In this document: piece by piece, positions 15,128 to 22,671 of the stretch
How positions within the stretch are numbered: position 1 is the stretch's first letter
How the letters are laid out: every line of letters begins with the position of its first letter
Origin: Planctomycetaceae bacterium
GTDB lineage: Bacteria; Planctomycetota; Planctomycetia; Gemmatales; Gemmataceae
NCBI GenBank assembly: GCA_013823135.1
Contig: PNLP01000046.1
Coordinates: 1 to 55,635, forward strand
Reading direction: 5' to 3'
Length of the DNA stretch: 55,635 nt
Program-made: the position numbers and the translations under genes
The notes under the pieces: generated by a model
Told to the model about the DNA's origin: nothing
Seen by the model: the letters and a program-made list of their open reading frames with translations, nothing else
Database searches by the model: none

Positions 15128-16348
15128 TTCCGTGGCGGTGCCGTGGAACATTCCCAGGTAACTGTGGTATCGCCGTGAACTGATCTGAGAACGAGTGACC
15201 GCAGTTTTCACTGCACAGCCTGATTCGTGCGTGTGAGTACAGTCTGGAAATTCGCAAAGTGCTACAAATGGGCGGAAATCTCTGAAGTAGCCTTCGACTT
15301 CCTCGGCTCGCACGTCCCACAGTTGAAGTTGCCGCACGCCTGGCGTATCCACGACCCAGCCACCGGTCTCCAGCTTGAGCAACTGGGCATAAGTTGTCGT
15401 GTGTCGCCCTTTATTGTTCACCTCGCTGACGGTTTTTACCGACAATGCGAGCCCCGGCTGCACCGCGTTCAGCAGCGACGATTTCCCCACACCGGATTGC
15501 CCCGAGAATACCGTTGATCGACCACGGAGTTGTTCACGCAGTCTCTCGATTCCCACGCCCGTTCGTGCGCTCGTGAGTAACACGGGAATCCCGAGTTGGG
15601 CGTAAGACCCGATCAAGGGCTGGAGTTGCGCTGCGTCTGCGAGGTCGATCTTGTTCAGCAACAGCACCGGGCTCAAGCCGCCCTTCTCCGCTGCCGCAAG
15701 GTAGCGGTCGATCAGGTGGGGTTTGAGCGTCGGCTGAACGAGCGAAATGACAATCGCAACCTGATCGACGTTCGCAACAAGAACCTGTTCCCGCCGACGA
15801 CTGGCCCGCGTGAGCACACCGTGGCGAGGTTCCACACGCTCGATCATCCCTTCGGGAGTGGGGAGTCCGAGCCCGAGCGCCAAGCGAGGTTCAGGTTTGT
15901 CCCTCGCTTGGCGCTCGGGCTCGGACTCCTCGACTGACTCCTGACTCCCGACTCCTGTCACCACAGGGCGAAACCACACCACATCCCCGGTCGTGACGAC
16001 GCTGCGTTCATCCGTGGCCATGGTCTTGAGCAAGCGACGGATCGCACAGCGGAAGATGCGGCCGTCGTCTGCTTCCACGACCGACGCCAACCCGTGGACG
16101 CGAATCACGCGGCCACGAATCCCCTCGGCGGCATCGCCAGTCAGTTGGCCGGTGCCGGTGTTGGCATCGTCTTGCGTCACGGTGCGGTAGCGCGAGAGAT
16201 CGCCTTTCGCTCGCACTCGCTCGGACGCCTTGCTGTCGTCGGTGCTGGTCGCGTCGGCCTGGTAGTCGCGGGTGAGATCATTCTCCCGCGGCGGCTTCGT
16301 GCGGTTCTTCCGCATCTCGACGCGAACCTTTTTCTTGTCTTTGCTCAT
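15125..16348 (-). CDS. rsgA: Ribosome small subunit-dependent GTPase A
   Basis: RsgA is a circularly permuted GTPase that checks late 30S ribosome maturation. The 407-residue protein shows the permuted order: NKIDLAD (G4) at 232-238, then TSAR, GQSGVGKS (P-loop) at 283-290, and DTPGVRQL (G3). The C-terminal zinc knuckle is CEFPDCTHTHESGC, followed by the helix that closes the family. An OB-fold precedes the GTPase domain (about 78-135). It is longer than usual: a lysine-rich N-terminus of about 70 residues, plus a 22-residue stretch at about 141-163 encoded by a perfect palindrome (15862-15929) between the OB-fold and the GTPase domain. Frame and motifs are intact, so it is probably functional. 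The start at 16348 excludes an upstream in-frame ATG at 16396 that lies in a palindrome. Confidence 0.93.
   Translation of the reverse strand: MSKDKKKVRVEMRKNRTKPPRENDLTRDYQADATSTDDSKASERVRAKGDLSRYRTVTQDDANTGTGQLTGDAAEGIRGRVIRVHGLASVVEADDGRIFRCAIRRLLKTMATDERSVVTTGDVVWFRPVVTGVGSQESVEESEPERQARDKPEPRLALGLGLPTPEGMIERVEPRHGVLTRASRRREQVLVANVDQVAIVISLVQPTLKPHLIDRYLAAAEKGGLSPVLLLNKIDLADAAQLQPLIGSYAQLGIPVLLTSARTGVGIERLREQLRGRSTVFSGQSGVGKSSLLNAVQPGLALSVKTVSEVNNKGRHTTTYAQLLKLETGGWVVDTPGVRQLQLWDVRAEEVEGYFRDFRPFVALCEFPDCTHTHESGCAVKTAVTRSQISSRRYHSYLGMFHGTATE
15862..15929. repeat. In-frame palindrome inside rsgA
   Basis: Arms 15862-15889 and 15902-15929 are perfect reverse complements (28 bp) around a 12-base loop. 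One arm reads gagtccgagcccgagcgcc, then aagcgagg. The core 66 bases are 22 codons, so the frame is preserved, and they encode ESEPERQAR...PRLALGLGLP between two RsgA domains. Confidence 0.92.
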
Positions 16349-16393
16349 GGTTCTCAGTTTAAGCGTTCGGAGTTGGTTTCGCAGCGCGGAACG

Positions 16394-16436
16394 CACCGTT
16401 TAGCGGCAGCCCCAGCGGGGCTGCCGCTAAACGGTG
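16394..16436. repeat. GTTTAGC palindrome, 20-bp arms
   Basis: caccgtttagcggcagcccc, loop agc, then its exact complement (16417-16436). It lies in the divergent intergenic region between rsgA and the DUF6807 gene. The gtttagc(c/g)gc ends recur at 47155-47215 and 49122-49206. Confidence 0.9.
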
Positions 16437-16506
16437 GCCCCATTGTTGACACCCACACGCAGTCATCCGACACTACACACGTTGCCCACCCTTCGGAGCC
16501 TTTCCT

Positions 16507-17529
16507 ATGCGCTGCTGCATTCTCGCACTCGTTCCCTTCGCACTGACCCCGGCCGCACACGCCGCGGAAATCACGGCCGTGGTTGGTAAGGAGGCGATCG
16601 AGTTCAAGTCGGGTTCGGTCGTCGTCGCGAAATACGCCACCGACCCCAAGTTTTCCAAGCCGTTCCTGTACCCCGTGCTCGCTCCGAACGGCGTCGGGGT
16701 CACACGTGCTTGGCCGGTCGAGAAGGGCCTGCCCGGCGAGGTGACCAGCGACCACATCCACCAGAAATCCGTGTGGTTCTGCCACGGCGACGTGATCCCC
16801 GAAGGGATCGAACTGAAGACCAAGAGCAACGAGAAGAACGGCAAGGGGGTCGATTTCTGGAGCGAGGCGAAGGACAAGGACGGCAAGCCGAAGCACGGCC
16901 AGATGACCGTGGTGAAGGTGGGCGAGCCGAAGAAAGTCCCGGGGGGCGTGAGTGTCGAAACGCAGAACGAGTGGTTCACCCCCGACGGTGTGAAGATGCT
17001 CGACGAAACGCGAGTGATCACGTTCAGCGAAACACCCGAAGGCCGTCTGTTCGTGTTCGACATCACTTTGAAAGCGAACGCCTGCCCAATCACGTTCGGC
17101 GACACGAAGGAAGGCTCCTTCGGCATCCGCACGCACGACTCACTGCGACCCAGCGAAAAGGACGGCGCGACGGTCACGACTGCCGGCGGAGACACGGTCA
17201 CGCCGCCGAAGAAGGACAACCTGCCGATCTGGGGTTTCCCGACGCCATGGATCGACTACTCCGGCAAGGTGGACGGCAAGGAGGTCGGCATCGCCGTGTT
17301 CGACGGCCCGAGCAACCCGAAGGCAAACTGGCACGTGCGGGCGTACGGCCTCAACGCGGCCAATCCGTTCGGCCGTGCGGGGAGCGGCTTCCCGACGCAG
17401 AAGGGAAAGACCGACCTTATGAAGATCGAAAAGGGTGGCGAACTGAAGCTGAAGTATGGCGTCTACGCTCACACGGGCGACGTGAAGACTGGCAAGGTCG
17501 CGGAGGCATTCGAGGCGTTCAAGAAATAA
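16507..17529 (+). CDS. Exported DUF6807 (PmoA-like) protein
   Basis: A 340-residue exported protein with signal peptide MRCCILALVPFALTPAAHAA. The DUF6807 pattern is clear: SDHIHQKSVWFCHGDV (conserved DH-H---W), GVDFWSE, SFGIRTHDSL, GIAVFDGPSNP and WHVRAYGLNAANPFG. Family members lie in planctomycete carbohydrate-degradation clusters; the reaction is unknown. The conserved histidines suggest a metal or sugar site. GGAG precedes the ATG by about 9 bases. A CACAGAG-type inverted repeat follows the stop codon, between this gene and the convergent HD-GYP gene. Confidence 0.85.
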   Translation: MRCCILALVPFALTPAAHAAEITAVVGKEAIEFKSGSVVVAKYATDPKFSKPFLYPVLAPNGVGVTRAWPVEKGLPGEVTSDHIHQKSVWFCHGDVIPEGIELKTKSNEKNGKGVDFWSEAKDKDGKPKHGQMTVVKVGEPKKVPGGVSVETQNEWFTPDGVKMLDETRVITFSETPEGRLFVFDITLKANACPITFGDTKEGSFGIRTHDSLRPSEKDGATVTTAGGDTVTPPKKDNLPIWGFPTPWIDYSGKVDGKEVGIAVFDGPSNPKANWHVRAYGLNAANPFGRAGSGFPTQKGKTDLMKIEKGGELKLKYGVYAHTGDVKTGKVAEAFEAFKK

Positions 17530-17555
17530 CGCCGAGAGTATCAAACAAAAACATG

Positions 17556-17674
17556 ACTAACCACAGAGCCACAGAGAGCACAGAGACAAAACCAAAACCG
17601 AGTCAATGCAGGGTTTTGAACACAACTCTTCTCTCGGCGTTTTGTCTTCTCTCTGTGACTCTGTGGTTAATCTG
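17556..17674. repeat. CACAGAG-type inverted repeat, copy 2
   Basis: Arms taaccacagag...cacagag and ctctgtgactctgtggtta enclose aaccgagtcaatgcagggtt and ttgaacac, matching the centre of copies 1 and 3. It sits between two convergent genes, where it could also end transcription. Confidence 0.85.
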
Positions 17675-17690
17675 ATTTTCCTTCTCTTCA

Positions 17691-18890
17691 TCACTCGTTG
17701 TATTCCTCGAAAACGCGGTCGAACTTATCGGCAATTTTGCGGAACACTTCCAGAAGCGCTGGGTCGAAGTGGCCAGGTGACCCGGTGACCATCGTCATCA
17801 CCGAAGTCGAATGCGTAAGCCCGGGCTTGTAGACGCGGCGACTTCGCAAAGCATCGTACACGTCGGCGATCGCGAGCAACCGTGCCGAGAGCGGGATGCG
17901 GTCACCGGCGAGTCGATCCGGGTAACCGGTGCCATCCCATCGCTCGTGGTGATGCCTGGCGATGTCGATGGACATGTGCAGGAAGCTCGTCGCGAACGGG
18001 TACCGTCGAGCCACTTCGCGCAGCGTGTCGGCCCCGATGGTCGTATGCGTCTGCATGATCGCCCGCTCTTGCGGGTCGAGCGGACCGGGCTTGTTCAGGA
18101 TGTTGTCGGGGAGCGCAGCCTTGCCGATGTCGTGAAGCGGGGCACAATCCTCCAGGGTGCGGATGAAGTTCGCATCGAGGATCTGAGTGAACGCCCCAAC
18201 TGCCGTGGCTTCGTCGGCCAACACCTTGCAGTACTTTTGAAGCCGCATCAGGTGCAGGCCGGTCTCGGCTGACCGGTGTTCGATCAACTTGGCAAGCGCG
18301 AGCACCAGCCCGTTGCGGGCACGAATCAGTTCGCCGTCGCGATCGTCGAGCGCCTGCTCCAGTTCCGTGTTCACCTGAAGCAACTCGCGGTTCAGCACGT
18401 CCGAGCGATCCTGGGCGTCCTTGAGTCGTAACGCTGACTTCACGCGTGCCCGCAGTTGCACCATGCTGAACGGCTTCGTGAGGAAGTCGTCGGCACCGCC
18501 CAGCAGGATTCGCGAGAGTTCGTCGCCGGTTGCGGTGCCGGAGAACATCACGACCTTGAGGTGTGCCGTGAGTGGTCGCTGGCGCAAGAGACGCAGCACT
18601 TCTTCGCCGTTGAACCCCGGCAAATCCACGTCAAGCAAGACGAGGTCGTAGGCGTTCTTGGAAGCGAGGGTGATGGCATCGGGACCAGTGCCGGCTTCGT
18701 CGCAGCTAAACCCTTCAGCCAACAGGGCGACCCGGCAGAGCCGACGGATGTCGGGTTGATCGTCAACGATCAGCACACGGTTCGGTGCGGCGCTGCTCGC
18801 TACCCGGGGGATGGGATCGGCTGTGGGGGAGGTTGTTGTGGGCACGGTTGTCTGTCCGAAGCGGTTGAACGGGAGGGCGACTCCCGCCAC
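17691..18890 (-). CDS. HD-GYP response regulator, probable cyclic-di-GMP phosphodiesterase
   Basis: A 399-residue two-domain regulator. The receiver domain runs from about 38 to 155, with D43/D44, phospho-acceptor D87 in LVLLDVDLPG, and K139 in FLTKP. A linker helix (about 155-190) leads into an HD-GYP domain: HRSAETGLHLMRLQKY, then LHDIGK (H253/D254), HTTIGA, HHHERWDGTGYP (GYP at 322-324), then AIADVYDALRSRRVYK. This is the RpfG arrangement, in which phosphorylation controls cyclic-di-GMP hydrolysis. The metal-binding residues appear intact. The start is GTG at 18890 with about 35 disordered residues before the receiver and no clear ribosome binding site, so a downstream start is possible. 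No partner kinase gene is adjacent. Confidence 0.9.
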   Translation of the reverse strand: MAGVALPFNRFGQTTVPTTTSPTADPIPRVASSAAPNRVLIVDDQPDIRRLCRVALLAEGFSCDEAGTGPDAITLASKNAYDLVLLDVDLPGFNGEEVLRLLRQRPLTAHLKVVMFSGTATGDELSRILLGGADDFLTKPFSMVQLRARVKSALRLKDAQDRSDVLNRELLQVNTELEQALDDRDGELIRARNGLVLALAKLIEHRSAETGLHLMRLQKYCKVLADEATAVGAFTQILDANFIRTLEDCAPLHDIGKAALPDNILNKPGPLDPQERAIMQTHTTIGADTLREVARRYPFATSFLHMSIDIARHHHERWDGTGYPDRLAGDRIPLSARLLAIADVYDALRSRRVYKPGLTHSTSVMTMVTGSPGHFDPALLEVFRKIADKFDRVFEEYNE

Positions 18891-18922
18891 GGTGGTTTAT
18901 GGGTTTCAGCCCGGGTCTGGCG

Positions 18923-19612
18923 TTACCGCATCTTCGTCTGCTTCAGGAGTTCGTTGATCCACGTCTTCTGTGCGTCGGACAGCGGAACATCCGCCGGCGG
19001 CGGATTCTTGTACTCGATCGTCGTGGCGAACCCGCCGAGGTCGTAGGCCCGGGCGAACGCGGCTTGCAGGTCGAGCAGGGCGTCGCGATCGTCGGGCGCG
19101 AGTGGCAGCTTGAACTTCGGCAACCGCTTCTGGATCGTCGCGGTGTAGATCTCGTAGCGATCGGCCGCGGCAGCGCGGGTGACGGACACCGCGTGATCGA
19201 ACTCCGGGAGTCCTTCGCGGGAGTACGTCAGCGTAGGCTTCCCTTGCATCAGCAGGTCGATCTCCACGATCGCGGCACGCTGGGCGATGGCTTCCTTGCG
19301 TTTGTCGAGGTACGCTTGCCGCCCAGCCGGTGTCGTCTTGTTCGCGGGGCTGACCACTTCTAACAGCGTAACAAGTTTGTTGTCGTTACGGGTACGGATC
19401 TCGATGAACTCTTCCGTGTATTCTTCACGGATGATGGACGTGAACAGGGGCATCTCGGAAACGTAGGTGCGTGCCCCGACCCTGGCCCGGTAGCGATCGA
19501 CGAGGCCAGGGAGCAGGATCTGGTAGAGGCACGCGAGCAACTGATGCTGGAACCCGGGCCACAGCTTGGGGTTTTCGAGGTAAGGATCCATTCCAGGAAA
19601 CGGACTGGGCAT
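18923..19612 (-). CDS. DUF4058 family protein
   Basis: A 229-residue DUF4058 protein, a family of unknown function common in planctomycetes and cyanobacteria. The start MPSPFPGMDPYLE is diagnostic, followed by LWPGFQHQLLACLYQILLPGL. IEIRTRNDNKLVTLLEVVSPANKTTPAGR is the conserved E(V)VSP-NK block that resembles PD-(D/E)XK-type nuclease or Uma2-like domains. The end has PPPADVPLSDAQKTWINELL. A GGAGA ribosome binding site precedes the chosen ATG. The in-frame extension to 19687 lacks family resemblance. Confidence 0.88.
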   Translation of the reverse strand: MPSPFPGMDPYLENPKLWPGFQHQLLACLYQILLPGLVDRYRARVGARTYVSEMPLFTSIIREEYTEEFIEIRTRNDNKLVTLLEVVSPANKTTPAGRQAYLDKRKEAIAQRAAIVEIDLLMQGKPTLTYSREGLPEFDHAVSVTRAAAADRYEIYTATIQKRLPKFKLPLAPDDRDALLDLQAAFARAYDLGGFATTIEYKNPPPADVPLSDAQKTWINELLKQTKMR

Positions 19613-19784
19613 GGAACAGGTCTCCGGCTCCCGAGTGCCCTGCGTTCTGCGGGGCGGCATTGGGCCGACGGGCGAGAGAGGTGTCACCCGCTCGGGATAG
19701 TAATTGTGCGTCCGCGCATTGTAACTGAAAATCCGGCCGCAAGGGAAGTGGCTGCAAAAGCGTTACGTGGGATCTCGTTCCGAA

Positions 19785-20666
19785 TCACGGTTTCGCGAGT
19801 TCGTTGACCGGGGTATCGAGGTAATATGTGAACGCGCCGAGTAGATCGCCCCTCTTGGCATCGACGTGACACTCCAGACATAGCCCCTTCGCTCGTATTG
19901 CGCCGAACATCCGTTTCGGTGCGTCCGTAGTCCAGACTAGCGTTTCGCCACGCCGCACGGCATCGAGTCCGAGACGCTCGAACTCGTCGAGCGGTCGCCG
20001 CTTCGCTTGCCTGGCAAGCGGCGGTGTTGCCATCTCGTCGAGTACGTACACCGACGGTTCCTCCTCGGTCAGCAGGCTGACCAGTTCAACGCGGTCAATC
20101 GCGGACGATGCAACCGAAAGGCCGCGCCGATTCCTGGAATAGAGCATGCGCACAAACCCAAACCCCGACTCACTCTGGAAATCCGAAACTGCGAGATGGT
20201 GTACCCAGTGCGGTCCGGACGTGTCCTTGGGGTGTTTCGGAGCCGGTTCGACTGACCGGCACGAAGTTGGAGGCATAGGCTCAGCGGGTTGTGGAGACTT
20301 CTTCCGACCCTTCAAAACCACGTCATAACCAACACCGAGAGGAATGCCGTCAGGGCCACCGTACTTCTTGCGGTGCTGATCGGCAGGTCGTTGCGCTCGA
20401 CGGCTCAGCTCCGATTCGCGGATGTTGGCGTGCAACACGTCGAGCACAAACAGTTCTTGAGGCGAATCGTCGAACAGCTCGTCTATTTCTTTCTGGGTGT
20501 ACTCGACACCTGGGTAGGATGGCTTGATCGGCGTTTGTAGCGAATCAGTTGGCGAATCAGGTTGCACGATCGGTGGCGGATCGCGATCGACGACAGCAAA
20601 TACGATCGCCCCGCACACGAGCACGACGCCCAGGATCGCGAGTCGCTGAAGTACGGGCATTTGCAT
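19785..20666 (-). CDS. Membrane-anchored single-heme protein
   Basis: A 293-residue protein with an N-terminal anchor (RLAILGVVLVCGAIVFAVV). A proline-rich stretch follows, and a CxxCH heme c motif (CLECH) lies near residue 266 in GAIRAKGLCLECHVDAKRG. The region before it (DAVRRGETLVWTTDAPKRMFGA) resembles monoheme domains in planctomycete proteins. It probably faces the periplasm; electron-transfer partners are unknown. Two starts, MQM at 20666 or MPVLQRL at 20660, are possible; the GGGAGG ribosome binding site is better spaced for 20660. The gene is isolated on the minus strand. Confidence 0.75.
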   Translation of the reverse strand: MQMPVLQRLAILGVVLVCGAIVFAVVDRDPPPIVQPDSPTDSLQTPIKPSYPGVEYTQKEIDELFDDSPQELFVLDVLHANIRESELSRRAQRPADQHRKKYGGPDGIPLGVGYDVVLKGRKKSPQPAEPMPPTSCRSVEPAPKHPKDTSGPHWVHHLAVSDFQSESGFGFVRMLYSRNRRGLSVASSAIDRVELVSLLTEEEPSVYVLDEMATPPLARQAKRRPLDEFERLGLDAVRRGETLVWTTDAPKRMFGAIRAKGLCLECHVDAKRGDLLGAFTYYLDTPVNELAKP

Positions 20667-20844
20667 CGCCTCCCGTGGGATTCGTTTATCGTACCCGTGA
20701 TGAGCCAGCGACCGCCAGCCTGCATCTTGGGGTAATCATCACGCGACCACATCAGAGACAGGCAGCGGGAGTTGTTTCGTCTTGTAGCGGGGTTGGAATT
20801 GAAGCCGCGGATGCGGCGACGGATGTGAAACGACCAATCGACAA

Positions 20845-20876
20845 AACCCTTCGCCACTCCGAAGTGGCGAAGGGTT
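20845..20876 (-). terminator. Terminator after the patatin-like gene
   Basis: aacccttcgccact (20845-20858) and agtggcgaagggtt (20863-20876) form a perfect 14-bp stem with loop tcgg in the transcript, then TTTTGT. It lies 26 bases after the stop codon of the minus-strand gene ending at 20903. Confidence 0.85.
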
Positions 20877-20902
20877 GCAGTGGTTTGCAGTCACCCGCGG
20901 GC

Positions 20903-22276
20903 TCACGGCTGGGCCGGGACTGGCGGGTTGCTTGCGGGGACGACCCCGGGGTATTTCGGCGGCACCACCATCTTCTTCGGCCCGGGGATCGGGAGTTGCG
21001 GCCCACGTGGCTGGAAGTTTAATTCCCGCCCCCAGCGCACCTGGGGAAGCTCGCCGTGGGCGGCGTCCGTCACCGGCGGGGTCTTCCGCCAGGCGTTCGG
21101 CGAGCAGACGACAGTTTGCCCCTCCCGGAACAGGGCAGTCATCACCTTCGGATCGAACTCGCCGCACGATCCCAGGGGCGGGTACTCGGCCGGGATGGCC
21201 GTCAGGTTGTAGGTCATCCCCCTCAGCACGCACGCCGTCCACAACCGTTGGAGGTCGCCCCGGGTTTGGGCGTAGAGCACGGTGTTCACAGCCGTGCTGG
21301 CCTGAGACAACGCGCTAGGCTTGAGCACCTCGGAGTCGGCGTACAGTTTCCCCGCCACGATGATGTAAACATTCGTCCCGACCAGGTTCAGGGTCTGAGG
21401 GTTCCGGGCTTCCGGGGGAACGTATGGGGGGTAGAAGAAGAGCCCCTGCGACACCCCGCCGTCCACGTGGCGCTCGGTGTAGCACTTCCCGTCCACGCAC
21501 ACGTCGATCTTGGATGGCGGGAACGCTCCGGGGATCGCGGAAGACCCGAGCATGATATCGATGATCAGGTCGCGGTCGCGAGGACCATTCCGGCTGGCGA
21601 TCTCACCGATGTTCCAGAGGATGAAGCGCTTTCCCTCCTCCTCGGTTGTCCCAATCATGAGCCGTCGGCCGGCCTGGTGAGCGGCGGCGATTTCAGCAAT
21701 CACCTCGCAGGTCAGCACCCCCGAAATCTTGTTCCGGAGCGGTGTTGTATCCGCGAACGACTCCCCACCCAGCAGACCCTTAACCAGTTGCTTCTTGAAG
21801 ATATCCTTGTTGGTGATCGTGGTGTAGAACTCCTGCATCTGGCCGTCATATTTCGATCCGAGGAACGCGAACGGGGCGATCAGGGCACCCGTGCTGATGC
21901 CAGTCACCACGTCGAACTGCGGGCGATCGCCTCGCGAGGTCCACCCGACCAGCACCCCGGCCGAGTACGCCCCGTACGACCCGCCACCGGACAGGCACAG
22001 GACGTTCCGCTCCGGCCGCCCGGGCGGCGCGTCCTTGAGGAGCTCCTCCCGCACCTTGGCCGCCCGCTTCTCGGCCGTCTCGTTGAAATGCTCGACGCCG
22101 ATGAACTGCTCCGCCTCGGCTTGTGCCACGGGGTCAATGAGGTCGCGGGTCGTCAACCCGGACGCGGCTGGGGTCGGGCAGTTCGTCGTCTGGCGGTATC
22201 GGCACCCGACGGAGATCGCCAGGATCGCACAGAGGAGTGCCGCGTTCACCACGGCACGTTTGAGTCGTCTGGACAT
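20903..22276 (-). CDS. Patatin-like phospholipase, probable lipoprotein
   Basis: A 457-residue patatin-family hydrolase that probably cleaves lipid ester bonds. The N-terminus (MSRRLKRAVVNAALLCAILA, then ISVGC) has a lipobox-like end with C25, though SVGC is not the ideal lipobox, so lipidation is uncertain. LCLSGGGSYGAYSAGVL at about 93-109 forms the oxyanion hole. GISTG with nucleophile S128 follows. The catalytic aspartate lies in the DGG of HVDGGVSQGLFF. Length and motif order fit the family. The ATG at 22276 has GGGGAA about 5 bases upstream; the frame open to 22315 is not supported. A terminator follows at 20845-20876. Confidence 0.88.
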   Translation of the reverse strand: MSRRLKRAVVNAALLCAILAISVGCRYRQTTNCPTPAASGLTTRDLIDPVAQAEAEQFIGVEHFNETAEKRAAKVREELLKDAPPGRPERNVLCLSGGGSYGAYSAGVLVGWTSRGDRPQFDVVTGISTGALIAPFAFLGSKYDGQMQEFYTTITNKDIFKKQLVKGLLGGESFADTTPLRNKISGVLTCEVIAEIAAAHQAGRRLMIGTTEEEGKRFILWNIGEIASRNGPRDRDLIIDIMLGSSAIPGAFPPSKIDVCVDGKCYTERHVDGGVSQGLFFYPPYVPPEARNPQTLNLVGTNVYIIVAGKLYADSEVLKPSALSQASTAVNTVLYAQTRGDLQRLWTACVLRGMTYNLTAIPAEYPPLGSCGEFDPKVMTALFREGQTVVCSPNAWRKTPPVTDAAHGELPQVRWGRELNFQPRGPQLPIPGPKKMVVPPKYPGVVPASNPPVPAQP

Positions 22277-22671
22277 CTCATTCCCCGAGAAGATTACACC
22301 CGGCACAATCCCCAACCCGACTTGCGCCCAACCGCTCAGATTCCAGGTTGATCCAACCCGGATGGCATTATGGCTGGTCAGCGGGGATTAATGGGATGAC
22401 GATAAGATCGGTAAGTCAGGGAAGTGGAGTTGAATCAATTCGATGGATTAGTTGGGCAGGACTGGTTAGTCCAGATCGGAGACAAGCAACGGGAATTCGT
22501 TCCCATTCACTGATATGCGTCATTCGTGTCTGCCGTGCGAAGTCGCAAGCGGCTTCGCCGAGCAGGCATTCCGCCTTCCCGAACTCGCCGTTGCACTCGC
22601 GGACACGCAACGTATCATGAGATTCTCCACAATCCCGCACTTGCATTCCCCTCGTGGGAAAGGCTCCTTTG
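22277..22671. other. Intergenic region before speA, no gene seen
   Basis: About 395 bases between the divergent patatin gene and speA. Open frames exist but have no coding features. Promoters for both genes must lie here; I could not place either confidently. Confidence 0.5.
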
